Assembly: GCA_003151955.1 (NCBI GenBank)
Contig: PLZB01000035.1
Span: 41,954 to 105,953, forward strand
From: Acidimicrobiaceae bacterium
GTDB taxonomy: Bacteria; Actinomycetota; Acidimicrobiia; Acidimicrobiales; UBA8190
Length of the DNA stretch: 64,000 bases
Reading direction: 5' to 3'
The notes under the pieces were generated by a model. The model did no database searches. It was not told where the DNA came from and was given only the letters and a program-made list of their open reading frames with translations. Made by a program: the position numbers and the translations under genes. Shown here in pieces: positions 35,762 to 44,082 of the stretch; position 1 is the stretch's first letter; every line of letters begins with the position of its first letter.

Positions 35762-36136
35762 GAACCACTCCCTTCACGGGCCGGGCAACCGGCCCGGGGG
35801 CCATTCCTACCGCACAACGCCGACGGGAGGTGGCCTGCCGGCCGACGGTAACGGCCTCGTCCACGTCGGAGGCCAGGGCCCCCTCGGTGGTGAGGAGATC
35901 ATCCACGGCAAGGTCGGCGGCGACCTCACCCTCGAGGACGGCCAGCGGGCCGCCCGGATGACCTGTCTCTCCATCCTGGCTTCAACCGGACCCCGGCCGT
36001 CATCGACGGCTGCTCCGACCTCCTCGTCGAGATCTTCGGCGACGCCGGCCGTCACACCCGCAGCGCGGTGGGGATGGCCGAGCTCCCCTTCGACATCGCC
36101 GTCGAGATCGAGCTCACGGCCCGGGTCCGGGCCTGA
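35760..36136 (+). pseudogene. RidA/YjgF-family gene with internal deletion and frameshift
   Basis: The first frame encodes NGLVHVGGQGPLGG, HGKVGGDLTLEDGQRAAR and CLSILA, matching the N-terminal half of long RidA-type proteins. After about 35988 the homology moves to another frame: FNRTPAVIDGCSDLL, VEIFGDAGRHTRSAVG, MAELPFDIAVEIEL, ending at TGA 36134-36136. The roughly 25 residues that normally join these halves are missing. A non-multiple-of-three deletion explains both. RidA proteins deaminate reactive enamines/imines; this copy cannot make an intact one. The exact start is uncertain. Confidence 0.75.
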
Positions 36137-36161
36137 ACCGACCCAGTCCCCGGGGGGAGCG

Positions 36162-36746
36162 TCAGGAGACGGACCGAGCCGCAGCCAGCGCCTCGGCCCA
36201 CCACACCAGGTGCCCGACCAGGAGCTCCAGTCGGCTGTCGAGGGGGGCGAACACCTCGGGGGTGAACGGATCGTCCCGCATGGCCGGGAGCAGGACGTCG
36301 GGGAGGATGTGGACGGCGTAGCGGGTGGGGGCCATCTCGAATTCGACGGCGACGAGCCGGAGCTGCTCGATGGCCCGGGCCCCCCCGACGTTCCCGTAGC
36401 CGACGAAGGCCACCGGCTTCCGGTTCAGCTCGGGGAAGACGTGGTCGAGGGCGTTTTTCAACGATGCCGGATAGCCGTGGTTGTACTCGCTCGTCACCAC
36501 GATGTAGCCGTCGGCCCGGTCCAGGGTCCGTCCCAGGCCGGCCACGGCCTCGTCGGGATAGTCCCGCAGGGCCCGGGCCGGGGGCACGGCCAGGTCGTAG
36601 AGCGGGAGGGGATGGTCCCGGAGGTCGATGACCTCGAGCTCCAGGTCGTCGCGCGCCCCGAGCCGGTCGACCAGCCAGGCCAGTGGCTTGTCGGCGAAGC
36701 GACCGGGCCGGGTGCTCCCGACGATGATCTGGATGAGGGGTGCCAT
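36162..36746 (-). CDS. NADPH-dependent FMN reductase family protein
   Basis: A 194-aa flavodoxin-like oxidoreductase: IQIIVGSTRPGRFADKP forms the phosphate loop, DLRDHPLPLYD and YIVVTSEYNHGYPASLKNALDH are the conserved flavin-contact segments, and FVGYGNVGGARAIEQLR follows. It reduces FMN or quinones with NAD(P)H. The ATG at 36746 overlaps the stop of the copper-monooxygenase-like lipoprotein (TGATG), an unusual pairing that suggests a functional link, although one is cytoplasmic and the other exported. Confidence 0.88.
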   Translation of the reverse strand: MAPLIQIIVGSTRPGRFADKPLAWLVDRLGARDDLELEVIDLRDHPLPLYDLAVPPARALRDYPDEAVAGLGRTLDRADGYIVVTSEYNHGYPASLKNALDHVFPELNRKPVAFVGYGNVGGARAIEQLRLVAVEFEMAPTRYAVHILPDVLLPAMRDDPFTPEVFAPLDSRLELLVGHLVWWAEALAAARSVS

Positions 36747-37876
36747 CAGGCGGCAGGCAGGTGGGCCACCGACTCGATGATGCCGAGACACATCTCGTCG
36801 GAAGAGCCGTCGCCCCAGGTGACGAAGTGGGGAGGCAGGCTCCGCAGCAGGGGAAGCTCCTGGCCGAGCTTCGGGTTGTAGCTGCAGGTCACCTGGATGT
36901 CGGAGCCGTCGCTGAAGGGGACGGGCGGGGTCAGCTGGTAGAACCGCTGGTTGTTGAAGTCGTAGTTGTCGATGTCGAGCAGGGTCTTCGCCTGCGGCGT
37001 CCCCGGGTTGAGAACGATCTTCATCCCCACGCCCAGCAGGTGCATGTGGGCCACGACCCGCTCGATGTAGCCGGAGCCGTCGATGGGCCAGGTGCAGGTG
37101 GTCGTGTCACCCTCGGGTGGGGTCTGGGTGTCCCGGCCGCACTGCTTCTCCAGCCAGCTCACGAAGCCGGCCTGGTCCTGTCCGGTCCGGGCCGCCAGGG
37201 CGGTGAGCTCGGCGGACCGGTCGCAGAGGGGGCCCTGGACGTCGGAGGGGCAGGGGATGTCGGGCGGGGCCGGCATCAGGTCGAGGTTGAGCCGTTCCAG
37301 GGTGGACCCGGCCGCCGGCACCGTCTGGAGCTCGAACTTGGGCAGGACCGGCTTGTCGCCCTCGAGGAGGTTGTAGTGGATCTGGGCCACGACCAGGCTG
37401 CCCTTGGCCAGGAACGCCCCCGTCCCGGCCGGGGTCTCGATCAGCTCCTGGCCCGGGGCCCAACCCGACAGCCAGGGCGTCCCTGACAGCGACGCGTCGG
37501 GGAGGACGGTCTCCCCGAAGCAGGTCCAGCCCTTTCCACCGTCGTCCAACGACTGGGCCTCCGCCGCGTATTTCGGCGGGATGACGAACAGGATGGCGTG
37601 GTGGACCTCGATGCTCCCGGGGATGAACTGGCTGGCCACGATCATCGAGTCGGCCGCCAGCTTGGGGTCGATCAGGGTGCAGTGGTAGTCGTCGGTCCCG
37701 CCGGTCGGGGCCTTCGGCGTGTAGGCCTCCGATGCCGCCATGGTGGTGACCTGGACGTCGGAGTTCAGGGTCTTGGCCGACGCCGTCCTTCCCGACGAGG
37801 CGCACCCGGTCACGAGCGCGCCGAACGCGACGACTGCTCCCACCACCCGCGCCCCCGCGCCAACACCCCTCCCCAT
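36746..37876 (-). CDS. Lipoprotein of the copper type II ascorbate-dependent monooxygenase (PHM/DBM) fold
   Basis: A 376-aa lipoprotein with signal GALVTGCASS (Cys25). All six ligands of the two copper sites of PHM-type enzymes appear in order: His92-His93 (VHHAILF), His167 (VAQIHYN), His277-x-His279 (VAHMHLLG) and Met362 (SSDEMCLG). TDDYHC near 61-66 is another family mark. PHM-like enzymes hydroxylate C-H bonds with copper and O2. The bacterial substrate is unknown. The ATG at 37876 follows GGTAGGG. It is coupled to an FMN reductase gene by a TGATG overlap. Confidence 0.78.
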   Translation of the reverse strand: MGRGVGAGARVVGAVVAFGALVTGCASSGRTASAKTLNSDVQVTTMAASEAYTPKAPTGGTDDYHCTLIDPKLAADSMIVASQFIPGSIEVHHAILFVIPPKYAAEAQSLDDGGKGWTCFGETVLPDASLSGTPWLSGWAPGQELIETPAGTGAFLAKGSLVVAQIHYNLLEGDKPVLPKFELQTVPAAGSTLERLNLDLMPAPPDIPCPSDVQGPLCDRSAELTALAARTGQDQAGFVSWLEKQCGRDTQTPPEGDTTTCTWPIDGSGYIERVVAHMHLLGVGMKIVLNPGTPQAKTLLDIDNYDFNNQRFYQLTPPVPFSDGSDIQVTCSYNPKLGQELPLLRSLPPHFVTWGDGSSDEMCLGIIESVAHLPAA

Positions 37877-38022
37877 TCGGGAAACCCTACCTTTTCCTTT
37901 GGTCACAGGTCGCGCACGTGCCACGGTTCCCGTGGCGACCAGCCATCCGCGCTCCCCCACCGGTCCACCCGGCCCAAGGGGATCGGGCGCTCAGGGGCGA
38001 GAACCCGTGGGGAAGTCGGCCA

Positions 38023-38280
38023 TCAGCTCTTCGGGGCCGCCTCGACCGTGGTCCGAGCCTCATCGAGCACCTTCCGGGCGAAGTCACGTTGGGTCTTCAG
38101 GACCTCTCCGGTGAAGTCGAAGATGCCGGCCACCAGGTCACGGACGGCGGGAACCTCGATCGGCATGAACTCCCCGATCGTCTTCGACAGCTTCCGGCCT
38201 GCTTCGAGGACGGACTCCTCGCTCTCCCGCACGAAATCGAACACCTGGTCCTCCAGGCGTGTCTCCTGCTTGACAGCCAT
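38023..38280 (-). CDS. Small phasin-like helical protein
   Basis: An 85-aa all-helical protein (VFDFVRESEESVLEAGRKLS, then VPAVRDLVAGIFDFTGEVL, RDFARKVLDEAR) without signal or Cys. The amphipathic pattern resembles phasin/apolipoprotein-type proteins, which coat granules or lipid surfaces, but the match is weak. ATG 38280 has GGAAGGAG upstream. It stands alone between the monooxygenase-like gene and the GGDEF gene. Confident as a gene, uncertain in function. Confidence 0.65.
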   Translation of the reverse strand: MAVKQETRLEDQVFDFVRESEESVLEAGRKLSKTIGEFMPIEVPAVRDLVAGIFDFTGEVLKTQRDFARKVLDEARTTVEAAPKS

Positions 38281-38437
38281 GACGGCTCCTTCCTGCTGGA
38301 TCCCCAGCATCGGTCTCCCCCCAGCCTCTGCCCGCGCCGGAGGGGTTGGCAGGGTCGAAAGTCCCGAGACGGACCGACGCCGACCGGACAACACCCCGTG
38401 TGGCCGGACCAGCCGGGAATCGGGCGGTAGCGGGTGC

Positions 38438-39964
38438 TCAGCTGGTCGGGTACGGACTCCCGAGGAGGTGGATGTCGACCCCCTCGGGCTGGTGCTTGGC
38501 CCGGTACATCGCCTCGTCGGCATGGGCCAGGACCTGGGCCGGGCTGGCGGACCCGTCGATGACGGCGATCCCGACGCTCATCCCGATCTGGCAGGACTCC
38601 CCCTGGACCAGGAACGGCTCCTCGACGCACTTGCGGACGCGGCGGGCGAATCCCAACTTCGCCTCGTCCGTGGCGTTCTCCTCGCCCAGGATGGCGAACT
38701 CGTCCCCGCCGAACCGGGCCAGGATCTCGCCGGCCCGAGTCATCGATGCGAGACGACGGCCAAATTGCACGAGGAGCTCGTCGCCGGCGGCGTGCCCCAA
38801 CCGGTCGTTGACCTCCTTGAAGTGGTCGAGGTCCAGGAAGAGGAGCATCGGCTTGGGCTCCCCCCGGCGGCGGGTCCGGGCCATCGCCTCCTGGAGCCGT
38901 TCCAGGAGGAAGAGGCGGTTGGGCAGGCCGGTGAGGACGTCGTGGTGGGCCTGGTGCTCGAGCCAGAGCTCCAGTTCCTTGCGCTCCGTCACGTCGTGGA
39001 GGTTGACGACGAAACCGTCGACGGCGGGGTTGGCCCGAAGGTCGGTGATCACTCCGTCGACGTACCTGGTCGTCCCGTCCGGTCGCACCACCCGGAACTC
39101 GGTCCGGAGCAGTCCTGTCGACGCGAACACGTCGGCGATGTCCCGGACCACCCGGTCGAGATCCTCAGGGTGGACGATCTCCGACGGGTTGTGTCCCACC
39201 ACACGGTGGGGCTCCAAACCGAGGAGCGACTCCGAGGCCGGACTGGCGTAGCAGATCACGGCCCCGTGCCGGTCGAGGAGGAGGGTCGTGTCTGACGAGT
39301 GGGCCACCAGCGACCGGAACCGGTCCTCGTTGGCGCGGAGCTGCGTCTCGGCCAGCTCCTTCTCGCTGGCGGCCAGCGAGGCGATCCGGATGGTGGCGAT
39401 GAACGAGACGGCGGCCAGCATCGAGATGGCCGCCGTCACCTTGAGCGGCATGAACGAGGGGGCCAGGTGGACCCAGACGGCCAGTTCCCCGACGACGACG
39501 GCGGCCAGGTTCCAGCCGACCACCAGCCGCCAGGCCCGGGACCCGTTCTTGACGATGGTCATCACCGCCACGATTGAATAGCCCGTGATCAGGGCCGGAC
39601 CCCACCCGGTCAGGTAGATCATCGAGGTGGTGATGGCCGATGCCGTCGCCGCCTGGACGTGCAACCACCCGGTCGACGGATGCTTCAACGCCTGGAGCTG
39701 CACGAACCGCCCGACCGTGATGGTCAGCCCGAAGATGACGCCGTAGACCCAGAGCGGCTCGATGGCGATGTCGTGCCACATCCGCAGGGCGACGACGGCC
39801 AGGAACACCACCGGGATGAGGAAGAGGGTGAAGATCTCGATCCCCGCCCCCGTGTCGTCCGCTCCGGCCGGCCCCACCGACACCGGAACTTCCCGGTTCT
39901 CCTCCGAGGCTGCCTCGGCAGACCCGCTGACGTCTGCATCCTTCGCCCGGACCCACCAGCCCAT
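38438..39964 (-). CDS. Membrane PAS-GGDEF diguanylate cyclase
   Basis: A 508-aa signalling protein. Residues about 40-205 contain six or so TM segments, then a short helix leads to a PAS domain (about 215-335: DRFRSLVAHSSDTTLLLD, EIVHPEDLDRV, VVNLHDVTERK). The GGDEF domain (about 345-495) has HDVLTGLPNR, LDLDHFKEVND, the active FGGDEF loop and HADEAMYRAK. It should make cyclic di-GMP. The inhibitory RxxD site five residues before GGDEF reads RAGE, so product inhibition is probably weakened. The ATG has GGGGGAAA upstream. No EAL domain is present. Confidence 0.93.
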   Translation of the reverse strand: MGWWVRAKDADVSGSAEAASEENREVPVSVGPAGADDTGAGIEIFTLFLIPVVFLAVVALRMWHDIAIEPLWVYGVIFGLTITVGRFVQLQALKHPSTGWLHVQAATASAITTSMIYLTGWGPALITGYSIVAVMTIVKNGSRAWRLVVGWNLAAVVVGELAVWVHLAPSFMPLKVTAAISMLAAVSFIATIRIASLAASEKELAETQLRANEDRFRSLVAHSSDTTLLLDRHGAVICYASPASESLLGLEPHRVVGHNPSEIVHPEDLDRVVRDIADVFASTGLLRTEFRVVRPDGTTRYVDGVITDLRANPAVDGFVVNLHDVTERKELELWLEHQAHHDVLTGLPNRLFLLERLQEAMARTRRRGEPKPMLLFLDLDHFKEVNDRLGHAAGDELLVQFGRRLASMTRAGEILARFGGDEFAILGEENATDEAKLGFARRVRKCVEEPFLVQGESCQIGMSVGIAVIDGSASPAQVLAHADEAMYRAKHQPEGVDIHLLGSPYPTS

Positions 39965-40079
39965 GGTTTCCCCCTACCCGAGGATCGGCAGGTCGAGGGT
40001 CCGCCTTGAGAGGAGGAAGCACAGGGCGTCCTTGGTGCCTTGGCCCGAAGCCCGGTCTGCATCATATATACTGTGCTCG

Positions 40080-41052
40080 ATGGGAGCTCCGACGCCGGCC
40101 CAGACCGGTCAGACCGATGCCGTGCCGAACGAACCGGTCGCCGCGAGCGAGGGCCTGCCGGCTGACTACCTCGGGCTGCTCGACGATCTCAAGACCCGTA
40201 TCCGTTCGGCCCGCATCCGGGCCATCCGCAGCGCCAACACCGAACTCGTCACCCTCTACTGGTCGATCGGGAAGTCCATCCTCGATCGACAGGCCGCCGA
40301 GGGCTGGGGGACGAGGGTGATCGACAGGCTCTCTGACGACCTCAGGGACGAATTCCCAGTGATGAAAGGGCTGTCTCGACGGAACCTCCACTACATGCGC
40401 CGGCTGGCGGAGGCGTGGCCGGATCCAATTGTGCAGCAACCTGCTGCACAATTGCCCTGGGGACACATAACGCTTCTCCTGGACAGGCTTGCCGACCAGG
40501 AGATCCGCGACTGGTACGCGGCCCAAACCGTCGAAAACGGCTGGAGCCGAGCAGTACTCCTGTACCAGATCAAGGGCAAGCTGCACCTTCACATCGGCGC
40601 CGCCCCGAACAACTTCGACCGGATCATGGCACCGGAGAACTCCGAGCTGCTCGGGGAGCTCGTGAAGGACCCCTACAACTTCGGAGACCAGGACTTTCTC
40701 CATCGACCTGCTCTTCTACAACGTCAACCTGCACCGCTTCGTCGTCGTCGAGCTGAAGACCGACCGTTTCAAGCCCGAGTACGCCGGCCAGCTGAACTTC
40801 TACGTGCAGGCCATCGACGGGGAGCTGGCCGGCGACAGGGACGGTCCAACCATCGGCATCCTCATCTGCGCGGGCCGGAACGAGACCGTCGTTCGATATG
40901 CGGTCCAGGGCATGGCTTCGCCGATCGCCGTCTCGCGCTTCGACCTGGGCCCAGGCCCGGCCGGGCTCTCCCCTGAGGTGCTCGACACCCTCCCCACAGA
41001 GGACGCCCTCCTGAAGCTGGCCGAAGGCATCCAGAGCGCTCGGCCGTCCTGA
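40080..41052 (+). pseudogene. DUF1016 (YhcG-type PD-(D/E)XK nuclease) gene, deleted and frameshifted
   Basis: Residues about 28-200 of the first frame are a clear DUF1016 N-terminal domain: NTELVTLYWSIGKSIL, LSRRNLHYMRRL, QLPWGHITLLLDRL, DPYNF. At about 40695 the frame shifts; the nuclease core continues as IDLLFYNVNLHRFVVVELK, FKPEYAGQLNFYV and ending SARPS at 41052. One extra T near 40698 explains the shift. In addition about 45 residues that family members carry between DPYNF and the nuclease core are missing. The nuclease residues (IDLLF...ELK) are intact but cannot be joined to the N-domain. A -10-like TATACT lies near 40067. Confidence 0.85.
40426..40454. repeat. Perfect 13-bp inverted repeat inside the DUF1016 coding region
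   Basis: CAATTGTGCAGCA and TGCTGCACAATTG flank a 3-bp ACC centre. It encodes IVQQPAAQL at the most conserved point of the domain, just before PWGH. A copy of the right arm lies at 43162-43174. Confidence 0.9.
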
Positions 41053-41195
41053 CCACCGGGTCTGTTGAGATTCAACCCGGTCGCCAGATCGACGCCCACC
41101 GCTGACCAGAGTGGAGGTGAAGAGCTTCGGGGACCGGTCCTTGTCGGCCTGGGTCGGCTTCAATCTCCATGGGCATGGCGGGCCTCCCGTTTCGC

Positions 41196-41639
41196 TCAGA
41201 TGCGGGGCTCGCAGATCACCACCGGGATGTCCCGGTCCGTGTTGCGCTGGTAGCCGGCGTAGCCCTTGTAGACGGCCACCACCTGGGGCCACAGCTCGGA
41301 CTTCTCCTCGGGTCCCGCCGTCCGGGCCCGCATGGGCAGGGTCCTGCCGTCGATCGTGATCTCCACGTCGGGGTTGGCGGTCAGGTTCTTGTACCAGTCG
41401 GGATGCTCCTGGTAGCCGCCCTTGGAGGCCACCAGGATGACCCGTTGCTCGTCGTGGATCGGCGAGGTCAGCATCGTCGAGAACCGTCGCCCCGAAGTCC
41501 GGCCCGTGTGGTGGAGCTCAATGGGGGTCATGCCCAGCAGCTTCCGGGGGAACCGACCCCCCGTCAGCTTGAGCGCGGCGCGGTGGCCGTGTTCCAGCGT
41601 CCAGGCGCCGGCGGCGATCATGCGGTCCGATTGGGTCAC
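41196..41639 (-). CDS. DUF385/Ddn-family F420-dependent nitroreductase-like protein
   Basis: A 147-aa split-barrel protein of the deazaflavin (F420)-dependent nitroreductase family: PIELHHTGRTSGRRFSTML, then VILVASKGGYQEHPDWYKNL and NPDVEITIDGRTLPMRARTA. These residues form the F420 pocket in Ddn-like proteins. It supports F420 use by this organism. The start is a GTG (41639). It sits in the decayed island but looks intact. The substrate is unknown; relatives reduce quinones or nitro-compounds. Confidence 0.88.
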   Translation of the reverse strand: MTQSDRMIAAGAWTLEHGHRAALKLTGGRFPRKLLGMTPIELHHTGRTSGRRFSTMLTSPIHDEQRVILVASKGGYQEHPDWYKNLTANPDVEITIDGRTLPMRARTAGPEEKSELWPQVVAVYKGYAGYQRNTDRDIPVVICEPRI

Positions 41640-41712
41640 CCGACCAGCTTGCCCCGTTCATCGGCCGCCGGGAAATTCCTTCCGAACCGAGACACGTCGA
41701 TACGCTTCAGCC

Positions 41713-41916
41713 GTGACTGGCCCCCATCGATTCATCGTGATCTGGGGGAGGATGGGGCGCCACGACTTCGTGGCCGAGGTGGTCGAGGCCTGGGATCCCG
41801 ACGACGCCTTGGTCACCGCGGCGGCCCTCCATCCTGAGGTGCCACAGCCCAGGGTCGCCGTACCGGCCTCCGAAGCCGGACCGCTGACCTTCGGTAACCG
41901 ATTCGACTCGAGTTGA
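41713..41916 (+). CDS. Small hypothetical protein
   Basis: A possible 67-aa protein from GTG 41713: HRFIVIWGRMGRHDFVAEVV, then EAWDPDDALVTAAALHPEVP. Composition is protein-like (acidic core, no low complexity), and it is divergent from the DUF385 gene by 73 bp. There is no strong SD and I do not recognise a family. Confidence 0.35.
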   Translation: MTGPHRFIVIWGRMGRHDFVAEVVEAWDPDDALVTAAALHPEVPQPRVAVPASEAGPLTFGNRFDSS

Positions 41917-42005
41917 CCCACTCCACGGACGCGGGATGGACCGGCCTCACGACAGCTCCCGCCCGCCTGCGAACCGCCGTTGACCAGGGTTCCCCCAGAC
42001 CGCTG

Positions 42006-42021
42006 TTACCGACTTAGGTAA
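42006..42021. promoter_or_regulatory. Inverted repeat upstream of the XRE gene
   Basis: TTACC-GACTTA-GGTAA lies 19 bp before the XRE ATG, in a locally AT-richer stretch. Its position suits an autorepressor site for the XRE protein. Confidence 0.4.
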
Positions 42022-42040
42022 TGGCGCCTACAACGGCTTC

Positions 42041-42385
42041 ATGGAACAGGCAGACCGACGCACGCTCACCAGTCCGACCGGGGGTCTGATCTACGACACA
42101 CGGCACCGGGCCGGCTTGACGATGCGGGAGCTCGCTGAGCTAGCAGGCACCTCTCCGTCGGCGATCGCCCTCTACGAATCGGGGAAACGTGACCCCCTCA
42201 TCCCCACCCTGAGGCGCATCGTGGAGGCCTGCGGCATGGAGTTGCGAATGCAGGTGGTGGAGATGACCGAGTCGGAGCAGACGCAGCGCGAGCGCGACAA
42301 CGCCATCTCGGAGGAACAAGCGTGGAAGAACGCTGACCGGGCACGCAGCCAGGTGGTGTCGATCAGGCCGTACGTCGAGTCCTGA
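42041..42385 (+). CDS. XRE-family helix-turn-helix protein (antitoxin-like)
   Basis: A 114-aa protein with an XRE HTH at about 17-72 (GLTMRELAELAGTSPSAIAL, YESGKRDPLIPTLRRIVEAC). A charged helical tail (EQTQRERDNAISEEQAWKN) follows. The stop overlaps the ATG of the downstream nucleotidyltransferase gene (TGATG). HTH plus nucleotidyltransferase pairs resemble AbiE-type or related toxin-antitoxin modules, with the HTH partner as regulator/antitoxin. It may bind the inverted repeat just upstream. Confidence 0.85.
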   Translation: MEQADRRTLTSPTGGLIYDTRHRAGLTMRELAELAGTSPSAIALYESGKRDPLIPTLRRIVEACGMELRMQVVEMTESEQTQRERDNAISEEQAWKNADRARSQVVSIRPYVES

Positions 42386-43002
42386 TGGCGGAGGACGAAG
42401 GGGCCGATGCTGGAGAAAGCGAGCTCAACGCTGCTCCGATCGTGGCCGCCCTGGCGAAGCATGGCGTCAAGTACGTCATCGTCGGCAGCTACGGGGCCAT
42501 TGTCCAGATGGTTCCCCTGCCGATGACCGATATCGACATCGTTCCGTCGGTCACCGAAGACAACCTGGTCAGGGTGGCAAGTGCGCTCGCAGAACTGGAA
42601 GTCCGGGACAAGCTCGGGTCCGAATCCATCCGGGAGGAGCTTCTCGCCAACCCCGCCATGCTCACCGAGGCGAGGTTCTGAAACTTCGCCACGCCCTACG
42701 GCGGCGTCGACATCGTTCTCAGCCCGTCGGGGTTCCCGGGCGGCTACGAGGACCTCGAGGGGAACGCCATGACGGTCGTGGTGACCGACCAGGTGGATGG
42801 CTCGCTCACCGTCGAGGCGGTCGTGGCCGGCAAGGGGGATATCTACCTGTCGAAGCGGGCCGCCAACCGGGACAAGGACCTGAGGGCGCTCCCGCTGTTC
42901 GGGGACATCCACAGGCCGCTGACCAAGGATGGCGTCCGGGAGCGTTACCGCAAAGGTCAAGAGATTTTCCGAAGGGCACCGAAGTGCACGGCGGGGCGCT
43001 GA
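42385..43002 (+). pseudogene. Nucleotidyltransferase-like gene with one in-frame stop codon
   Basis: The frame is open for 206 codons except for one TGA at about 42679-42681. Upstream it reads GVKYVIVGSYGAIVQ and PMTDIDIVPSVTEDNL, the G[GS]-D-x-D motif of minimal nucleotidyltransferases. Downstream it continues NFATPYGGVDIVLSPSGFPGG and DLRALPLF. Relatives have a hydrophobic or aromatic residue at the stop, so TGG to TGA is the likely change. The protein would be cut at 98 residues. It may be a real loss, a sequencing error or, less likely, readthrough. It is the toxin-like partner of the XRE gene. Confidence 0.7.
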
Positions 43003-43161
43003 AGGGCAACAGTTGAGTCCCGTTGAGTCCCGTTTCCGAGGATCAGGGCCAGTCGCGCTTCGGCTGCAGCTTCGTGCCTGGAGATCATGGCGGTCACGTT
43101 GCCGCCCGTCCCCAGGGTGCCCGCGGTGCCGCGGGATGGCGTGCGGCGTTCGCGCAGCGGG

Positions 43162-43174
43162 CTGCTGCACAATT
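43162..43174. repeat. Detached half-site of the DUF1016 palindrome
   Basis: CTGCTGCACAATT matches 40441-40453 over 13 bp, then both sides diverge. It lies in the 187-bp region 43003-43189, where I see no gene. Confidence 0.6.
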
Positions 43175-43189
43175 AGATCTCGAGAACCT

Positions 43190-43711
43190 TCACCGGCCGA
43201 GCAGCGTTCGGCGGGCGGCCTTCATGAGCAGGACCAGGTGGAGCTCGTCGGTGGGGCTCGGTTCGAGCTCGGGGATGAGATGACGGTAGAAGTCGCGTGC
43301 CCCGGCCCCCTCGGCGTGGATCAGGAGTCCTCGACAGCCGATCTCCTCGCTGATGCTGACCAGCCGGGTGATGGCGTCGACAAGGAGACCGGCGCCGAGT
43401 CCTCGGCCTTCGTGTTCGGTGTCGACACCGAGTCGGGCGAGCAGTGCCACCGGCTGGGGGTAGCGCCCTGCCCCCTTCCGGAGACGATCCGGCGCGGCCT
43501 CGATGTCGAGCTGGGCCATCGACCACGCGTAGTAGGCAACCACTCGGTTGCCAACGAGGGGTGTGACCACGAAGACCTTCGTGGTGCCGGTCGACGTCGA
43601 CTGCAGCGCGTGCTGCTTCAGCCAGTTGGTCTGCTCGGTCGATCGGCACGCGAACCCTTCGACGTCGTCCGAAGGAACGAGGAGCCGAGGCGGTCGATAC
43701 TCCTGGGTCAT
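43190..43711 (-). CDS. GNAT-family acetyltransferase toxin (TacT-like)
   Basis: A 173-aa GNAT protein: TKVFVVTPLVGNRVVAYYAWSMAQ, ALLARLGVDTEHEGRGLGAGLL (acetyl-CoA pyrophosphate loop, about 92-113), LLIHAEGAGARDFYRHL. With a DUF1778 antitoxin directly upstream it matches TacT/AtaT-type toxins that acetylate aminoacyl-tRNA and stop translation. The ATG overlaps the antitoxin stop (ATGA). It appears full length. Confidence 0.92.
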   Translation of the reverse strand: MTQEYRPPRLLVPSDDVEGFACRSTEQTNWLKQHALQSTSTGTTKVFVVTPLVGNRVVAYYAWSMAQLDIEAAPDRLRKGAGRYPQPVALLARLGVDTEHEGRGLGAGLLVDAITRLVSISEEIGCRGLLIHAEGAGARDFYRHLIPELEPSPTDELHLVLLMKAARRTLLGR

Positions 43712-43989
43712 TCAGCGAACGGGGAAGGCCGCTCCATGAGCCGGCGTAGGCCGGCAAGCTCCTCCGGTGGGCGACGGTTGATCTTCTCCCACTCGGCAGC
43801 GGCATCGGCCGACAAGACGAACCGGTCACGATCGGCGAGCACCTGACGCGCCGCATCCACGAGGTGGGTCACGACGAAGGAGGTCAGGTCGGTGCCGGCG
43901 GTACCGGCGGCCCGGTCGATGAGCTCGCGCTCCTCAGCGGTCGTACGGACCTCAAGGCGCCTGTCCCTTGTTCGCGTCGATGGTGCCAT
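43708..43989 (-). CDS. DUF1778 ribbon-helix-helix antitoxin (TacA-like)
   Basis: A 93-aa antitoxin: RRLEVRTTAEERELIDRAAG and TDLTSFVVTHLVDAARQVL form the RHH domain. FVLSADAAAEWEKINRRP is the toxin-neutralising segment typical of TacA. The ATG at 43989 has AGGAGA upstream; a longer start at 44043 would run through the operator repeats and is rejected. It should repress its own promoter with the toxin as corepressor. Confidence 0.92.
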   Translation of the reverse strand: MAPSTRTRDRRLEVRTTAEERELIDRAAGTAGTDLTSFVVTHLVDAARQVLADRDRFVLSADAAAEWEKINRRPPEELAGLRRLMERPSPFAE

Positions 43990-44005
43990 CGGTTCGTCTC
44001 CTAGA

Positions 44006-44025
44006 TGTACGGCCACTGTACGGCC
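44006..44025. promoter_or_regulatory. Paired 9-bp direct repeats, candidate TA operator
   Basis: TGTACGGCC occurs twice (44006-44014 and 44017-44025) with an 11-bp period, 17 bp upstream of the DUF1778 ATG. One-helical-turn spacing suits cooperative binding of RHH dimers. Confidence 0.65.
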
Positions 44026-44082
44026 TTCCGTCGGCAAACGCAACTCGGAGCCGATGCGGGAGACGACACGGACGGAGATCCC

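Noticed and set aside
40426..43174. A 2.7-kb transposon bounded by CAATTGTGCAGCA and its complement
   Set aside because: No transposase lies between, the left arm is part of a full palindrome within DUF1016 coding sequence, and no target duplication is visible.
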